Shown: positions 26,928 to 36,343, counted from the first letter of the stretch. The stretch: DNA of 64,000 bases from Aureibacter tunicatorum (GCF_036492635.1 NZ_AP025305.1:4110000-4173999), one strand, 5' to 3'. Notes: generated by a model from the letters alone, not told the origin. Made by a program: numbers and translations.

Positions 26928-29417
26928 TTACTTATTTGCTTCGTTTGAAATAGTTACAACTAATAATACCAAAGAGGCTAAACTACTGGAAATTCCAATC
27001 CATTGTGTAGCAGACATTTTCTTACTTTCAGGCTTCAAAGGAACTACCACTTTTGAACCTGGTTTAACTTTTGGGTATTTCTTAAAAAAGATCAATCGAT
27101 TTCTCGTCTTTGCAGACACGCCATTAGGATAAATTACAAATGTTTTCTTTCTATCAGCGTTTGCTGTAAAACCTCCACTTGCGTTGATATAATGAATAGC
27201 TGTTGAATTATTCTTAAATGGAACTCCTACTGGGTTTAGTGCTTCTCCTTGTACTGAAACAGTTTGTTGAGTTGTAGGAATATGCAGAATATCACCTTTT
27301 TCAAGATATAAATTCTCAGGGCTATCCGGTTTTTTCAAAATTTTAACCAAATCAATTCCGATCACCTGAGTGGTCTGTGCTTCCAAACCGCGTTTCTTCA
27401 AAACATCTTGATTTACTTTTTCAGACTGAGTAACTTCGACAACTCTCTGTAAAGAAGCTCCCTCGGCAAAAGCAAACTGCGTGAGCCCTCCAGCTCTTTC
27501 CAATAAATCGCTAATTTTCTCATGTTCACTTTCAAGCGAGTATTTCCCTGGATATAAGACTTCTCCTGAAACTCCCACATTAATTTGATCTTTATAATTG
27601 GGGTCAGCCTTTATAAAAACTTGATCATATGGTTCTAGAACAAAAGCGTTCTCAGGAGATCTATCATTTAAATCATCGATATTAAAATGAATTATTTCAG
27701 CTAATGCGGTAGTTCTTGTTCTAGCATTTTCAGGCTCATTAATACGCCTTGATATTTCAACATTCATACCTGTCGCATTATTCTTAAAACCTCCAGCCAA
27801 TAATATTAAATCACGAATAGTAACGCCTTCGGAATACGGAAATTCTCCTGGAAACTGAACTTGACCGTGAATTTCTACACTTTGAGCTTCTCTAAGTTCA
27901 AATATCGAGAACACACGTACCTGATCATCCCTAATAATATTTATATCAGTAGCTTTTCCTTTGATCAAATCCTTCAAATTAACAGAAATCATTTCAGGCT
28001 CAAAATCTTCGCCTTTTCTTGTAATGATAGCTCTATCCAAGTAAGCATCCTCTTTAAGACCATCTGCCTTTTCAATTAAACTCATTAATGTCAAACCGTC
28101 TGTAACAGAGTAATCCCCTGGTCTAAATACCGCTCCAGTTAGGCTAACTTTATTTTCAAACCTGTTAAGAATTTTATGAGCGATGATAGAATCTCCATTC
28201 ATCGGTATAAATGAATCGAACTCATCATCATTAACATCAATAATTTTAAATTCTTTTTTTGTTTTCCTAATAACTTCTAATCTATGCGTATATGCATCAG
28301 AAGTAAAGTTTCCCGCATAGCCAATAATTTCGCTTATACTTTCTCCGGGTTTAGCCTCAAACAAACCTTCAATTTTAAACTCACCAGCCATTGCAACTCT
28401 ATCATCAAACGGAGGCACCATTACAATATCCTGATCCTGCAATACTATATTATCAGCAGAATTTCCTTTTAACAAAAAAGCATAAACATCAACAGTTTTA
28501 TAAATCTTGTTATTTCTAATAATTTGAATTTTTCTAAATGATCCATAATTATTAGGTCCCCCAGTTAAATAAAGTGCATTAAAAACTGACGCAGTGGCAG
28601 GCAGAGTATATGTGCCAGGCACCAACACTTCACCAACCACAGAGACTTTAATTGTCCTCATAGTTCCTAAACTCACTTGAACAAATGTATTAGGCTTACC
28701 ATTTGAAGAACTAACAAGTCCCTGATAAATTGTCGACAAACGATCGAAAATATGTTTATTAGCCACTTCAATGGTCAATCCACTGACGTAAATTGGTCCA
28801 ACCCCTTCTAAATTTACAGTTCCATTTTTCTGAATTGTCGTATAAAAACTCTGTTGTGTAGCCCCCCAAATATCAATAATAATCTCATCACCAACTCCTA
28901 ATTGATAATTTTTTGGCGTTGGTATATTATAATTTGGTTCGAAAGTCAAGTTTGGGTTATTAAACAACTTAACCCCAAATATTCTTTTATTCGGAAGATC
29001 CCCAAAAGGGATTTCCTCTCTTTGATCTAAATAATTAAAACTTAATGAATCGACTCCAACACTATCACCTGCTTCTGTTTCAGACCCTACTCCAACAGCG
29101 GATGAAGACCCTCCAGACATTCGAATCTGATTAATTCTCATACGCATTTTAGTTATTTCTGATTCAGGAACACCTTGAAGTCTTGCCATAGCTTCCAACT
29201 CTTGCTCGGACATTCCACTCTCTTCAAACTTCTTAAGCATTGCTCTTAATTGATCATCACTTAGCTGATCAACCTTCATATTCTTATACTTATCCAGTTC
29301 GGATTGACTTATACCCAAACTACCGGCTTGAGAAAAAGCATTTTGTGGAATGGTAATAATAAACACAACAAGCAGAAACAAAGCTGCTTTTGCGATGATA
29401 ATGTGAGGTTTTGTCAT
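26928..29417 (-). CDS. SLBB-domain polysaccharide export outer-membrane protein (Wza-like)
   Basis: The 829-residue protein has a signal peptide (to about residue 29), a charged helical segment, then the polysaccharide export domain (NYQLGVGDEIIIDIWGATQQ near 163-182) and several SLBB modules recognisable by V-x-G-E-x-x-x-P-G-x-Y repeats (VSVVGEVLVPGTYTLP, VSLTGAVFRPGDYSV, VEIHGQVQFPGEFPY, VGVSGEVLYPGKYSL, VSVQGEALNPVG). A C-terminal membrane segment lies near 800-820. It would form the periplasmic and outer-membrane export channel. It is the first gene of the 15-gene minus-strand run. The -7-like element TAAATTTG lies on the minus strand at 29486-29479. Confidence 0.92.
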   Translation of the reverse strand: MTKPHIIIAKAALFLLVVFIITIPQNAFSQAGSLGISQSELDKYKNMKVDQLSDDQLRAMLKKFEESGMSEQELEAMARLQGVPESEITKMRMRINQIRMSGGSSSAVGVGSETEAGDSVGVDSLSFNYLDQREEIPFGDLPNKRIFGVKLFNNPNLTFEPNYNIPTPKNYQLGVGDEIIIDIWGATQQSFYTTIQKNGTVNLEGVGPIYVSGLTIEVANKHIFDRLSTIYQGLVSSSNGKPNTFVQVSLGTMRTIKVSVVGEVLVPGTYTLPATASVFNALYLTGGPNNYGSFRKIQIIRNNKIYKTVDVYAFLLKGNSADNIVLQDQDIVMVPPFDDRVAMAGEFKIEGLFEAKPGESISEIIGYAGNFTSDAYTHRLEVIRKTKKEFKIIDVNDDEFDSFIPMNGDSIIAHKILNRFENKVSLTGAVFRPGDYSVTDGLTLMSLIEKADGLKEDAYLDRAIITRKGEDFEPEMISVNLKDLIKGKATDINIIRDDQVRVFSIFELREAQSVEIHGQVQFPGEFPYSEGVTIRDLILLAGGFKNNATGMNVEISRRINEPENARTRTTALAEIIHFNIDDLNDRSPENAFVLEPYDQVFIKADPNYKDQINVGVSGEVLYPGKYSLESEHEKISDLLERAGGLTQFAFAEGASLQRVVEVTQSEKVNQDVLKKRGLEAQTTQVIGIDLVKILKKPDSPENLYLEKGDILHIPTTQQTVSVQGEALNPVGVPFKNNSTAIHYINASGGFTANADRKKTFVIYPNGVSAKTRNRLIFFKKYPKVKPGSKVVVPLKPESKKMSATQWIGISSSLASLVLLVVTISNEANK

Positions 29418-29832
29418 TTGTCAGTATTTTTGTCTTGAAAAAGACACTCGTCAACGGAATTTCGTTTCATTGAAGCTGCAAATTTATAGGTATTCAAAAT
29501 CTTATAAAAGCTTTTTTTGCAATAAAAAGTTAAAACATAGTTAATCTACACAAGCACAAAAAAAAACTAATCAATTGACTTGCAAACAGATACAACAAAC
29601 AAAATCCAAAAAAACACAATCACTGAAATAAAAACCAATTCAAAAAAGTCAATTTCATCACTATTTCAAAATAATTTAATTCTCTAAACAAATACTTCAC
29701 TTCAAAAGACTAAGTAGCCAATTTTATATACATGTCCTATTAAATCTAAAGCAAAGAGGCTAAATTTGTAATCATTAAGCTACTATAAAAGGCTTTTGAG
29801 TAAATCAATTAGATAACAAATCTATTTATTAA
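29418..29832. other. 415-bp intergenic region between the polysaccharide operon and ccmB
   Basis: Divergent promoter region. I see no open reading frame or RNA gene in it. On the minus strand TAAATTTG (29486-29479) matches the Bacteroidota -7 element for the export operon; on the plus strand TAAATTTG (29761-29768) could serve ccmB, 65 bases upstream of its start. Neither has a convincing -33 TTTG at the right distance. The central part, about 29540-29700, is very A/C-rich and G-poor on the plus strand. Confidence 0.5.
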
Positions 29833-30501
29833 ATGCAGTTTCAACACCTTAAGGCTCTTTTACAAAAAGAATTCATCATGGAGTGGCGACAAAAATTTGC
29901 AATTAACGGCATCTTACTATATGTCGCAAGCACTGTATTTGTTTGTTACTTGAGCTTTTTCACTCAAAACGCTAAAGTTGAACCTGAAACATGGAATGCC
30001 CTTTTCTGGATCATCATGCTTTTCACTGCGACTAATGCTGTAGCGAAAAGCTTCATGCAAGAAAGTGAAGGTCGAATGCTTTATTATTATTCCATAGCAT
30101 CCCCCGTAACTGTTTTGCTGTCCAAAATTATATACAATACTTTTTTGATGCTAGCATTGGGACTAATTGCTTATAGCTTTTATTCTGTCGTAATGGGCAA
30201 TCCTGTTTTAAATCATTCGTTATTTCTTTTGAATCTATTTATTGGCGCGATTGGATTTAGTGTAACTCTAACCATGGTCTCAAGTATTGCTTCTAAAGCA
30301 AGAAATAGCGGAACTCTGATGGCGATATTAGGCTTTCCTGTCATGATACCAATATTATTGATGACCATGAAAGTGTCAAGCAATGCTCTTGAAGGGCTAA
30401 GCATTGACTCCAGCATCAATGAAATAATAGCATTGTCTTCAATCAATGTAATCGTTGTTGTTGTCTCCTTATTATTGTTTCCATACTTGTGGAGATCATA
30501 G
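29833..30501 (+). CDS. ccmB: Heme exporter subunit CcmB (cytochrome c maturation)
   Basis: The 222-residue protein has the CcmB start (LLQKEFIMEWRQKFAINGILLY, residues 10-31, here split by position only) and six predicted membrane segments. With the ATPase CcmA it forms the ABC-type complex that releases holo-CcmE from CcmC. No ccmA gene lies next to it; the ATPase must be encoded elsewhere. It is the first of five consecutive ccm genes; 116 bp separate it from ccmC. Confidence 0.9.
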   Translation: MQFQHLKALLQKEFIMEWRQKFAINGILLYVASTVFVCYLSFFTQNAKVEPETWNALFWIIMLFTATNAVAKSFMQESEGRMLYYYSIASPVTVLLSKIIYNTFLMLALGLIAYSFYSVVMGNPVLNHSLFLLNLFIGAIGFSVTLTMVSSIASKARNSGTLMAILGFPVMIPILLMTMKVSSNALEGLSIDSSINEIIALSSINVIVVVVSLLLFPYLWRS

Positions 30502-30559
30502 ATACTATCAGCTTGCAATCATATGCATTAGTTATAACTAAAATATCAAGGTTATTTTA

Positions 30560-30567
30560 TACCTTTG
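30560..30567 (+). promoter_or_regulatory. Possible -7 promoter element upstream of ccmC
   Basis: TACCTTTG matches TAnnTTTG and lies 51 bases before the ccmC start in the 116-bp gap after ccmB. No TTTG was found at the usual -33 spacing, so it is only a candidate internal promoter. Confidence 0.3.
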
Positions 30568-30617
30568 CTATATATTCGCTTATTACGCTATTTTGATGAA
30601 AAAAGAATACTGAACAG

Positions 30618-31295
30618 ATGAATGTGAAAAAGAACTGGTGGAAAATATTGACAATAGCGCTCCTCATCTACACTCTCGTCGGCGGAATGCTTCTTGAGGT
30701 TCCTAGACTATTTATTCTTCATGAAACAATCAGAGCCCTGTATTATCATGTGCCAATGTGGTTTGGCATGATCATTTTACTTCTTGTTTCAGTAGTCTAT
30801 GCTATACGCTATTTGAACAACCCGCAAAAAAAATTCGATGATTACTCCAACCAGTTCGCCCAAATCGGCGTATTATTCGGAGTCTTGGGCATTTTAACTG
30901 GCATGGTATGGGCTAATTTTACTTGGGGAGAACCTTGGAGCAATGATCCAAAACAAAATGCAGCTGCGATCGGAATGCTGATATATTTCGCATATTTCGT
31001 ACTCAGAGGCTCTTTAGAAGACCCGGAACAAAAAGCCAAGATTGGGGCAGTATACAACATATTCGCATTTAGCATTCTTATACCCTTGCTTTTTGTCTTG
31101 CCTCGATTGACAGATTCTCTTCATCCTGGAAATGGAGGAAACCCTGGGTTCAATGCTTATGATCTTGACAGCAAATTAAGAATGGTTTTTTACCCGTCAG
31201 TGATCGCGTGGACTTTACTTGGTGTCTGGATGGCATCACTTAAAGCTCGAATTTCTATTATGAATGAAAAAGTTGAGGATTTGACTATAGAATAA
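30618..31295 (+). CDS. ccmC: Heme handling protein CcmC (cytochrome c maturation)
   Basis: The 225-residue inner-membrane protein has six membrane segments and the tryptophan-rich signature WGEPWSNDPK (103-112), with candidate heme-ligand histidines in YYHVP (His44) and DSLHPG (His169). CcmC loads heme onto CcmE on the periplasmic side. The gene is 8 bases from the ccmD-like gene and belongs to the ccmC-D-E-F transcript. Confidence 0.93.
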   Translation: MNVKKNWWKILTIALLIYTLVGGMLLEVPRLFILHETIRALYYHVPMWFGMIILLLVSVVYAIRYLNNPQKKFDDYSNQFAQIGVLFGVLGILTGMVWANFTWGEPWSNDPKQNAAAIGMLIYFAYFVLRGSLEDPEQKAKIGAVYNIFAFSILIPLLFVLPRLTDSLHPGNGGNPGFNAYDLDSKLRMVFYPSVIAWTLLGVWMASLKARISIMNEKVEDLTIE

Positions 31296-31303
31296 GCTCT
31301 ATT

Positions 31304-31573
31304 ATGAAAAAATATTTAATGATTATCGCATTCGCGTTAACTTTTGTCACTGGTTTTGCCCAAGAAAAAAAGCAGATCAATGAAGAGGATTATACCAACC
31401 AACAAGTTGAAATGGCCGATTCATTTAGAGACGAAGGTAAAATCTATGTCGTTATCGCTATTATTTTAGTAATTCTATCTGTGCTTGTAGGCTACATGAT
31501 CAAAGTCGACAATAAGGTCAGCAAGCTGGAAAAAGAAATCGACGAGATCGAAGACAAGAAACAATTAGCTTGA
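31304..31573 (+). CDS. CcmD-like small membrane protein
   Basis: An 89-residue protein between ccmC and ccmE, the position of ccmD. It has an N-terminal signal-peptide-like segment (1-19, ending GFAQ), one membrane segment (about 46-66) and a charged coiled-coil tail (VSKLEKEIDEIEDKK). Ordinary CcmD has one membrane helix and no signal peptide, so this is a longer variant. CcmD helps release heme-loaded CcmE from CcmC/CcmAB. The functional call is by position and topology. Confidence 0.65.
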   Translation: MKKYLMIIAFALTFVTGFAQEKKQINEEDYTNQQVEMADSFRDEGKIYVVIAIILVILSVLVGYMIKVDNKVSKLEKEIDEIEDKKQLA

Positions 31574-31596
31574 AAATACTAACCCAATAATCCACA

Positions 31597-31995
31597 ATGA
31601 AAAAGATACATATATTCGGAATCGTGGTCATCGCCATTGCGATATCCTTGATTGTCAGCACACTTGGAAACACTAGTTCATATGTGAATTTTCAAAGAGC
31701 AAAGGAAGTTGCAGAAGCAGGAAACAACAAAGAAATGCATGTAGTTGGCCAGCTCAAGAAAAATGCTTCTGGAGAAGTAGTCGGCATTAAAGTTAATCCT
31801 GACAAAGTATCTTTTTCTTTCATCATGGTGGACAATGACGGTGAAGAGCAAAAAGTTTATTATAACGAACCTATGCCTACTGATTTTTACAGGACTGAGC
31901 AAGTAGTTGTCATAGGAGGATTCAAAGGGGAGACCTTTTTGGCAAACAAAATCCTCATGAAATGTCCTTCAAAATATCAAGAAACAACTGTTTGA
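31597..31995 (+). CDS. ccmE: Heme chaperone CcmE, CXXXY variant
   Basis: The 132-residue protein has an N-terminal membrane anchor (about 5-24) and an OB-fold domain (VVGQLKKNASGEVVGIKVNP ... VSFSFIMVDNDGEEQKVYYN). The heme-attachment motif near the C terminus reads C123-P-S-K-Y127, that is CXXXY, where standard CcmE has HXXXY. CcmE with cysteine is known from archaea and some bacteria with a variant System I. It accepts heme from CcmC and delivers it to CcmF. It lies 23 bases after the ccmD-like gene and 23 bases before ccmF. Confidence 0.88.
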   Translation: MKKIHIFGIVVIAIAISLIVSTLGNTSSYVNFQRAKEVAEAGNNKEMHVVGQLKKNASGEVVGIKVNPDKVSFSFIMVDNDGEEQKVYYNEPMPTDFYRTEQVVVIGGFKGETFLANKILMKCPSKYQETTV

Positions 31996-32018
31996 CAAGA
32001 ATTAAATAGATAGCCGAA

Positions 32019-34553
32019 GTGGAAGAAACGTTGCATACAGGGATTGGGGCAGTTGGCCACCTTTCCGTAATCATCGCTTTTGTTACAGCCCTTTTATCTA
32101 CTTTTTCCTATTATAAAGCTACTGTCGGAAGCTCTTTGGAAAAAAAGAATGAATGGCTGACAAACGCTCGCGTGTTTTTTTACACGCATATAGTATCAGT
32201 GATGACAATTGTCGTCGCCCTATTTTCAATAATTTACAATCATTATTTCGAATACCATTACGCTTACAGCCACTCTTCAAGAAATCTTCCTACGCATTAC
32301 ATGATTTCATGTTTCTGGGAAGGTCAAGAAGGCAGCTTTATTCTTTGGCTATTTTGGAATGCTTGGCTTGGATTAGCATTGATCTTCACCAATAAAAAGT
32401 GGGAAGCTCCTGTAATGACAGTATTTGGCGCTGTGCAAGCTTTTATAGCATCAATGATTCTCGGAGTGATGATTTTCGACTTAAAGATTGGTAGTTCGCC
32501 ATTTATACTTTTGAGAGATGCGATGGTCGCTCCAATTTTCGAAACCGACCCTAACTTCGTACCAGAAGACGGAACTGGACTAAACCCTCTTTTGCAAAAT
32601 ATTTGGATGGTGATACACCCTCCGACATTATTCTTAGGTTATGCCGCTGGCTTGATTCCATTTGCATATTGCATTGCTGGCCTGTGGCAAAATAAATTCA
32701 AAGAATGGATTCGTCCTGCTTTGCCTTGGATGATTTTTGCCACAGCCATTCTTGGTTTAGGTATAATCATGGGAGCTTACTGGGCTTATGAAACATTGAA
32801 TTTTGGAGGTTACTGGAACTGGGACCCTGTTGAAAATGCTGTCTATATACCATGGCTAATCATGGTTGGAGCTATTCATACCATGATTGTATTCAAGAAA
32901 AGCGAAACGGCACTTAAGACATCAATAATTTTGGTTCTTTCAAGCTTTATCCTGATTTTATATAGTACTTTCCTTACCCGAAGTGGTGTCCTTGGCAACG
33001 CCTCAGTGCACTCGTTTACTGACTTGGGACTATCTGGCCAGTTGCTTCTTTACATGATGTTCTTCGTTATAGTATCTGTTGCTCTTTGTATAGTCAAATG
33101 GAAAAAGATACCAACTTCAGATTACGAGGTTTCTAATTATTCTAGAGAGTTTTGGATATTCATAGGTGTCACGACTTTATCCCTAATGAGTTTTCAAGTC
33201 TTGATTCCTACTTCTATTCCTGTTTGGAATGCCTTCTTAGGCTTTTTTGGAATTGAATCGAACTTAGCAGCACCAGCGGATCAAATTGGATTCTACACAA
33301 AATACCAACTATGGTTCTCTATCGCTGTAGCAATTCTATCTGGAACAGGTCAGTTTTTCTATTGGAAAAAAATGACAAAAGATCAGCTGGTTAAGGATTT
33401 GGCTATTCCAATTGTTATCAGCCTTTTGATCTCTGCCATCATCATCGTTTCAACAGTGATGAATAATATGAGTTACATTCTTTTGGTGACTGCATCTGTT
33501 TACTCTATTGTATCTAACTCAAAAGTTCTATTCTCCATTTTAAAGAACTCATCTATAAAATTATCTGGAGGATCAATTTCTCATATAGGAATCGCTATGA
33601 TGCTTATCGGAATATTGTTCTCATCTGGTTACTCGGAGGTTATATCACTTAACAATACAGGCATGTTGATCTTCGATGATGCTCCTGACGATACAATGAA
33701 TAAAGAAAATGTACTTCTTTGGATCAACAAGCCAAGAAAAATGGGCGAATACACGCTAAGATATCGTGGGACATTCGCAGAAATCGAAGGAGCTCCAGGC
33801 TATGTGCTTAAGAGCGACTTGGACCTAACTGATGATCCATTCAAAGTTATCGCTAAAAAAGACATTAAGTTCAACAAAAAAACTTACTTCAAAAAAGGCG
33901 ACACTTTAAGAACGCATCCGGAAAACACATACTATCAAGTTGAGTATGAAGGAGAAGATGGCGAGCAATTCAAACTTTATCCTAGAGCTCAGATCAATCC
34001 ATCAATGGGATTATTAGCATCTCCTGACATTAAAACTTATGCGACTAAGGATATCTATACACACGTATCAAGTGTAACGGATCCAAACCAAGAAAAAGAA
34101 TGGTCGGATGAAAAAGAAATCGAAAGCAAGATCAAAGATCGCTTCTTTCTTAATGACTTCGTGACAGTTTTTGATGAAATGGAAAGACTCCAATTCGTCG
34201 ATGGAGTTCCTCTATCGCAAGAAGATGTGGCAGTCAAAGCAAAATTAAGAATTTTCGATAATGATAGAGTGTACAGAGCCGAGCCTATATTTATCATCAA
34301 AGACAGACAAATTGGCAAAGTGCCTGCCTATATCGATGATCTTGGGGTACGCATTACTCTTAATAAAATTAATCCTGAATCAGGCATTATGACATTTGGT
34401 CTTAAAACAACAATGAAAGATTATATTGTGATGAAGGCCATGTCAAAACCTTTAATCAATGTGCTATGGATTGGGACATTGGTGCTCATGCTAGGGTTTA
34501 TAATCGCTATGTACAGAAGGTTTCAAGAATATAATAAACTAGAAAAGTCTTAA
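32019..34553 (+). CDS. ccmF: Cytochrome c heme lyase subunit CcmF
   Basis: An 844-residue polytopic membrane protein that attaches heme from CcmE to apocytochromes. The WWD domain GGYWNWDPVENA lies at about 263-274 (Trp266, Trp268, Asp269), preceded by HPPTLFLGY. About 14 membrane segments are visible, with a large periplasmic domain (about 545-815) before the final membrane helix. I use the GTG at 32019: it lies 23 bases after ccmE and no ATG with an equally complete N-terminal membrane region is present. It is longer than proteobacterial CcmF (about 650 aa) because of the big soluble domain, as is usual in this phylum. Confidence 0.93.
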   Translation: MEETLHTGIGAVGHLSVIIAFVTALLSTFSYYKATVGSSLEKKNEWLTNARVFFYTHIVSVMTIVVALFSIIYNHYFEYHYAYSHSSRNLPTHYMISCFWEGQEGSFILWLFWNAWLGLALIFTNKKWEAPVMTVFGAVQAFIASMILGVMIFDLKIGSSPFILLRDAMVAPIFETDPNFVPEDGTGLNPLLQNIWMVIHPPTLFLGYAAGLIPFAYCIAGLWQNKFKEWIRPALPWMIFATAILGLGIIMGAYWAYETLNFGGYWNWDPVENAVYIPWLIMVGAIHTMIVFKKSETALKTSIILVLSSFILILYSTFLTRSGVLGNASVHSFTDLGLSGQLLLYMMFFVIVSVALCIVKWKKIPTSDYEVSNYSREFWIFIGVTTLSLMSFQVLIPTSIPVWNAFLGFFGIESNLAAPADQIGFYTKYQLWFSIAVAILSGTGQFFYWKKMTKDQLVKDLAIPIVISLLISAIIIVSTVMNNMSYILLVTASVYSIVSNSKVLFSILKNSSIKLSGGSISHIGIAMMLIGILFSSGYSEVISLNNTGMLIFDDAPDDTMNKENVLLWINKPRKMGEYTLRYRGTFAEIEGAPGYVLKSDLDLTDDPFKVIAKKDIKFNKKTYFKKGDTLRTHPENTYYQVEYEGEDGEQFKLYPRAQINPSMGLLASPDIKTYATKDIYTHVSSVTDPNQEKEWSDEKEIESKIKDRFFLNDFVTVFDEMERLQFVDGVPLSQEDVAVKAKLRIFDNDRVYRAEPIFIIKDRQIGKVPAYIDDLGVRITLNKINPESGIMTFGLKTTMKDYIVMKAMSKPLINVLWIGTLVLMLGFIIAMYRRFQEYNKLEKS

Positions 34554-34563
34554 ACATATAGTA

Positions 34564-34591
34564 AGCCTCGCAATGTTGCGAGGCTTTTTTA
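34564..34591 (+). terminator. Intrinsic terminator of the ccm operon
   Basis: AGCCTCGCAA (34564-34573) pairs with TTGCGAGGCT (34576-34585), followed by a six-T run. It overlaps the stop codon of the convergent thioredoxin-NHL gene at 34589-34591. Confidence 0.92.
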
Positions 34592-36100
34592 TTCTTTCAC
34601 ATTCAACACCTTTTTTTCCTTTGTAGCCATATTATATGTTACGATTTCATGATCATTCGTATTACTGATCCAAATCAAATTATCAGACACAAAAACTAAA
34701 TCGTTTGGTTCATTAAGTCCTCCAACAACTGTAGATACTTCTTTAGTCTTCAAGTCTAGCTTTTTAATTTTACCATTGTATGTATCAGCAATATACAAAT
34801 CACCATTATGAGCTTTGATGCTAGTAACATGTTGCAGTAATGCTTGCCTGAACGGTCCGTCCCTATCTCCAAACACGAATAAGCCCATACCTATTAATGT
34901 CGTCACCTCTTTCTTATCAAGATCAATCTTGCGTATAGCACTAGCTTCAGTGTCTGCTATATATAAATCATTTCCAATTCCTGCAATACCGCTAGGCTGA
35001 GCAAATCCTGCAATCTTTAAAGTTCCATTTTCCAGCTCTTCGGCACCTGAGCCTGCAAAGCGATACATTTCTCCATTTTTCAAATCAAACCTAAGAATTT
35101 GATGGTTTCCTGCATTTGCTACATAAATATTATCTCCCTTGTGAAAAAGCCCCCAAGGACTATTTGGCAAAACGTTCACTCCCCAATCGCTATTCCCAAA
35201 ATAATATCCTAATCTTCCATCTCCAGACACAGTTTTCACCACTTTATTCACCAAATCCACTTCTCTCAATGAATTATCTTTCGTATCCGCCACATAAAGC
35301 TTGTTTCCTATCAATGACAAGCCCTGAGGTTCATTGAAAGAAGCAGAATGAAAGCTTCCATCTGTCAATTTTTCTTGCTCTGAGCCGATCTTCTCTTTAA
35401 TATTCCCTTCTTGGTCAATTAACAATATTCTATTATGCCCGCTATCAGAAATAAAAACATCTCCATCCGCTGACTTGATCATTTTTGACGGAAACCTTAA
35501 TATAGTCTTAGGCGCTTTCTTAAGATCAAATGCAATGGGCTTAGTATCTATAATGGACTTATCTTCTTTTGCCAACTTCTGAATATATGGCTCCATTACT
35601 TTATAAACACCCTCTCCGGAATATTTCCCAACAACCTCTCCTTTAGGATTTATTAACACAACAGTCGGCCATGCATTTACATGATATTCTTTCCAAACTT
35701 TAAATCCCGCATCATTAACTACTGGGTGATGAATCCCAAATTTCTCAATAGCGCTTAATATCTTCGCGTTTTCTTTTTCGGTCGAGAACTTGCCTGAATG
35801 CACTCCTATAATCACTAATTCATTCGGAAATTTCTTTTCAAGCTTATCCAAATCAGGGATAATATGTTGGCAATTGATACAGCCATAGGTCCAGAAATCC
35901 AATAAGACTATTTTCCCTTTAAAATCGCTTAGCTTCCAATTCTTTGAAGTGTTTACCCACCCGGACTCAGTCTGAATACTTGGAGCCAACTTGCCACTAT
36001 CAACTTGAGCTTCGGCACTTCCTTTTGATTTATCTTGAGTACAAGATGTAAAGAATAATGTCAAAGCACAGCAAATTAAAAACAGGGAAACTTTTCTCAT
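34589..36100 (-). CDS. Thioredoxin-domain plus NHL-repeat lipoprotein (NHLRC2-like)
   Basis: The 503-residue protein has a lipoprotein signal (LFFTSC, Cys20), a TlpA/AhpC-type thioredoxin domain (about 50-165) with the redox motif WTYGCINC (Cys74, Cys77), and then NHL repeats forming a beta-propeller (about 200-500; motifs such as DSGHNRILLID, VADTKDNSLREVD, VANAGNHQILRFD, IADTEASAIRKID, IADTYNGKIKKLD). The order matches NHLRC2-like proteins. It is predicted to be anchored on the periplasmic side and may act on disulfides; convergence with the ccm genes is suggestive but no co-transcription is possible. Substrate unknown. Confidence 0.87.
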   Translation of the reverse strand: MRKVSLFLICCALTLFFTSCTQDKSKGSAEAQVDSGKLAPSIQTESGWVNTSKNWKLSDFKGKIVLLDFWTYGCINCQHIIPDLDKLEKKFPNELVIIGVHSGKFSTEKENAKILSAIEKFGIHHPVVNDAGFKVWKEYHVNAWPTVVLINPKGEVVGKYSGEGVYKVMEPYIQKLAKEDKSIIDTKPIAFDLKKAPKTILRFPSKMIKSADGDVFISDSGHNRILLIDQEGNIKEKIGSEQEKLTDGSFHSASFNEPQGLSLIGNKLYVADTKDNSLREVDLVNKVVKTVSGDGRLGYYFGNSDWGVNVLPNSPWGLFHKGDNIYVANAGNHQILRFDLKNGEMYRFAGSGAEELENGTLKIAGFAQPSGIAGIGNDLYIADTEASAIRKIDLDKKEVTTLIGMGLFVFGDRDGPFRQALLQHVTSIKAHNGDLYIADTYNGKIKKLDLKTKEVSTVVGGLNEPNDLVFVSDNLIWISNTNDHEIVTYNMATKEKKVLNVKE

Positions 36101-36274
36101 AACCTCTTAATTTAGCGTTATCTCATTCTCCATTAAGTTGTCAAATGCTACAAATGTTTTTCAAGAGCACTAAAAACTACTTGATCTCATAGCAAAACAA
36201 TATCATCTACATCTGATTAAGACTTTGAGAAGGATATTCAAGACCGTTTATTTTTTTCAAATCTCCTAATTTAG

Positions 36275-36282
36275 TACATTTG
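36275..36282 (+). promoter_or_regulatory. Candidate pheS promoter -7 element
   Basis: TACATTTG matches TAnnTTTG and lies 74 bases before the pheS start. The best upstream partner is TTTA at 36247-36250 (24-base spacer), so the -33 element is weak. Confidence 0.4.
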
Positions 36283-36327
36283 GACTATTCTGTAATATGC
36301 TTCATTTACATTAAAATATTAGCCAAT

Positions 36328-36343
36328 AGGCCTTCAGGCCTAA
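36328..36343 (+). promoter_or_regulatory. Hairpin in the pheS leader
   Basis: TAGGCC (36328-36333) and GGCCTA (36338-36343) form a 6-bp GC-rich hairpin with a 4-base loop ending 12 bases before the pheS ATG. It has no T run, so it is not a terminator; it could affect translation initiation. Confidence 0.35.
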
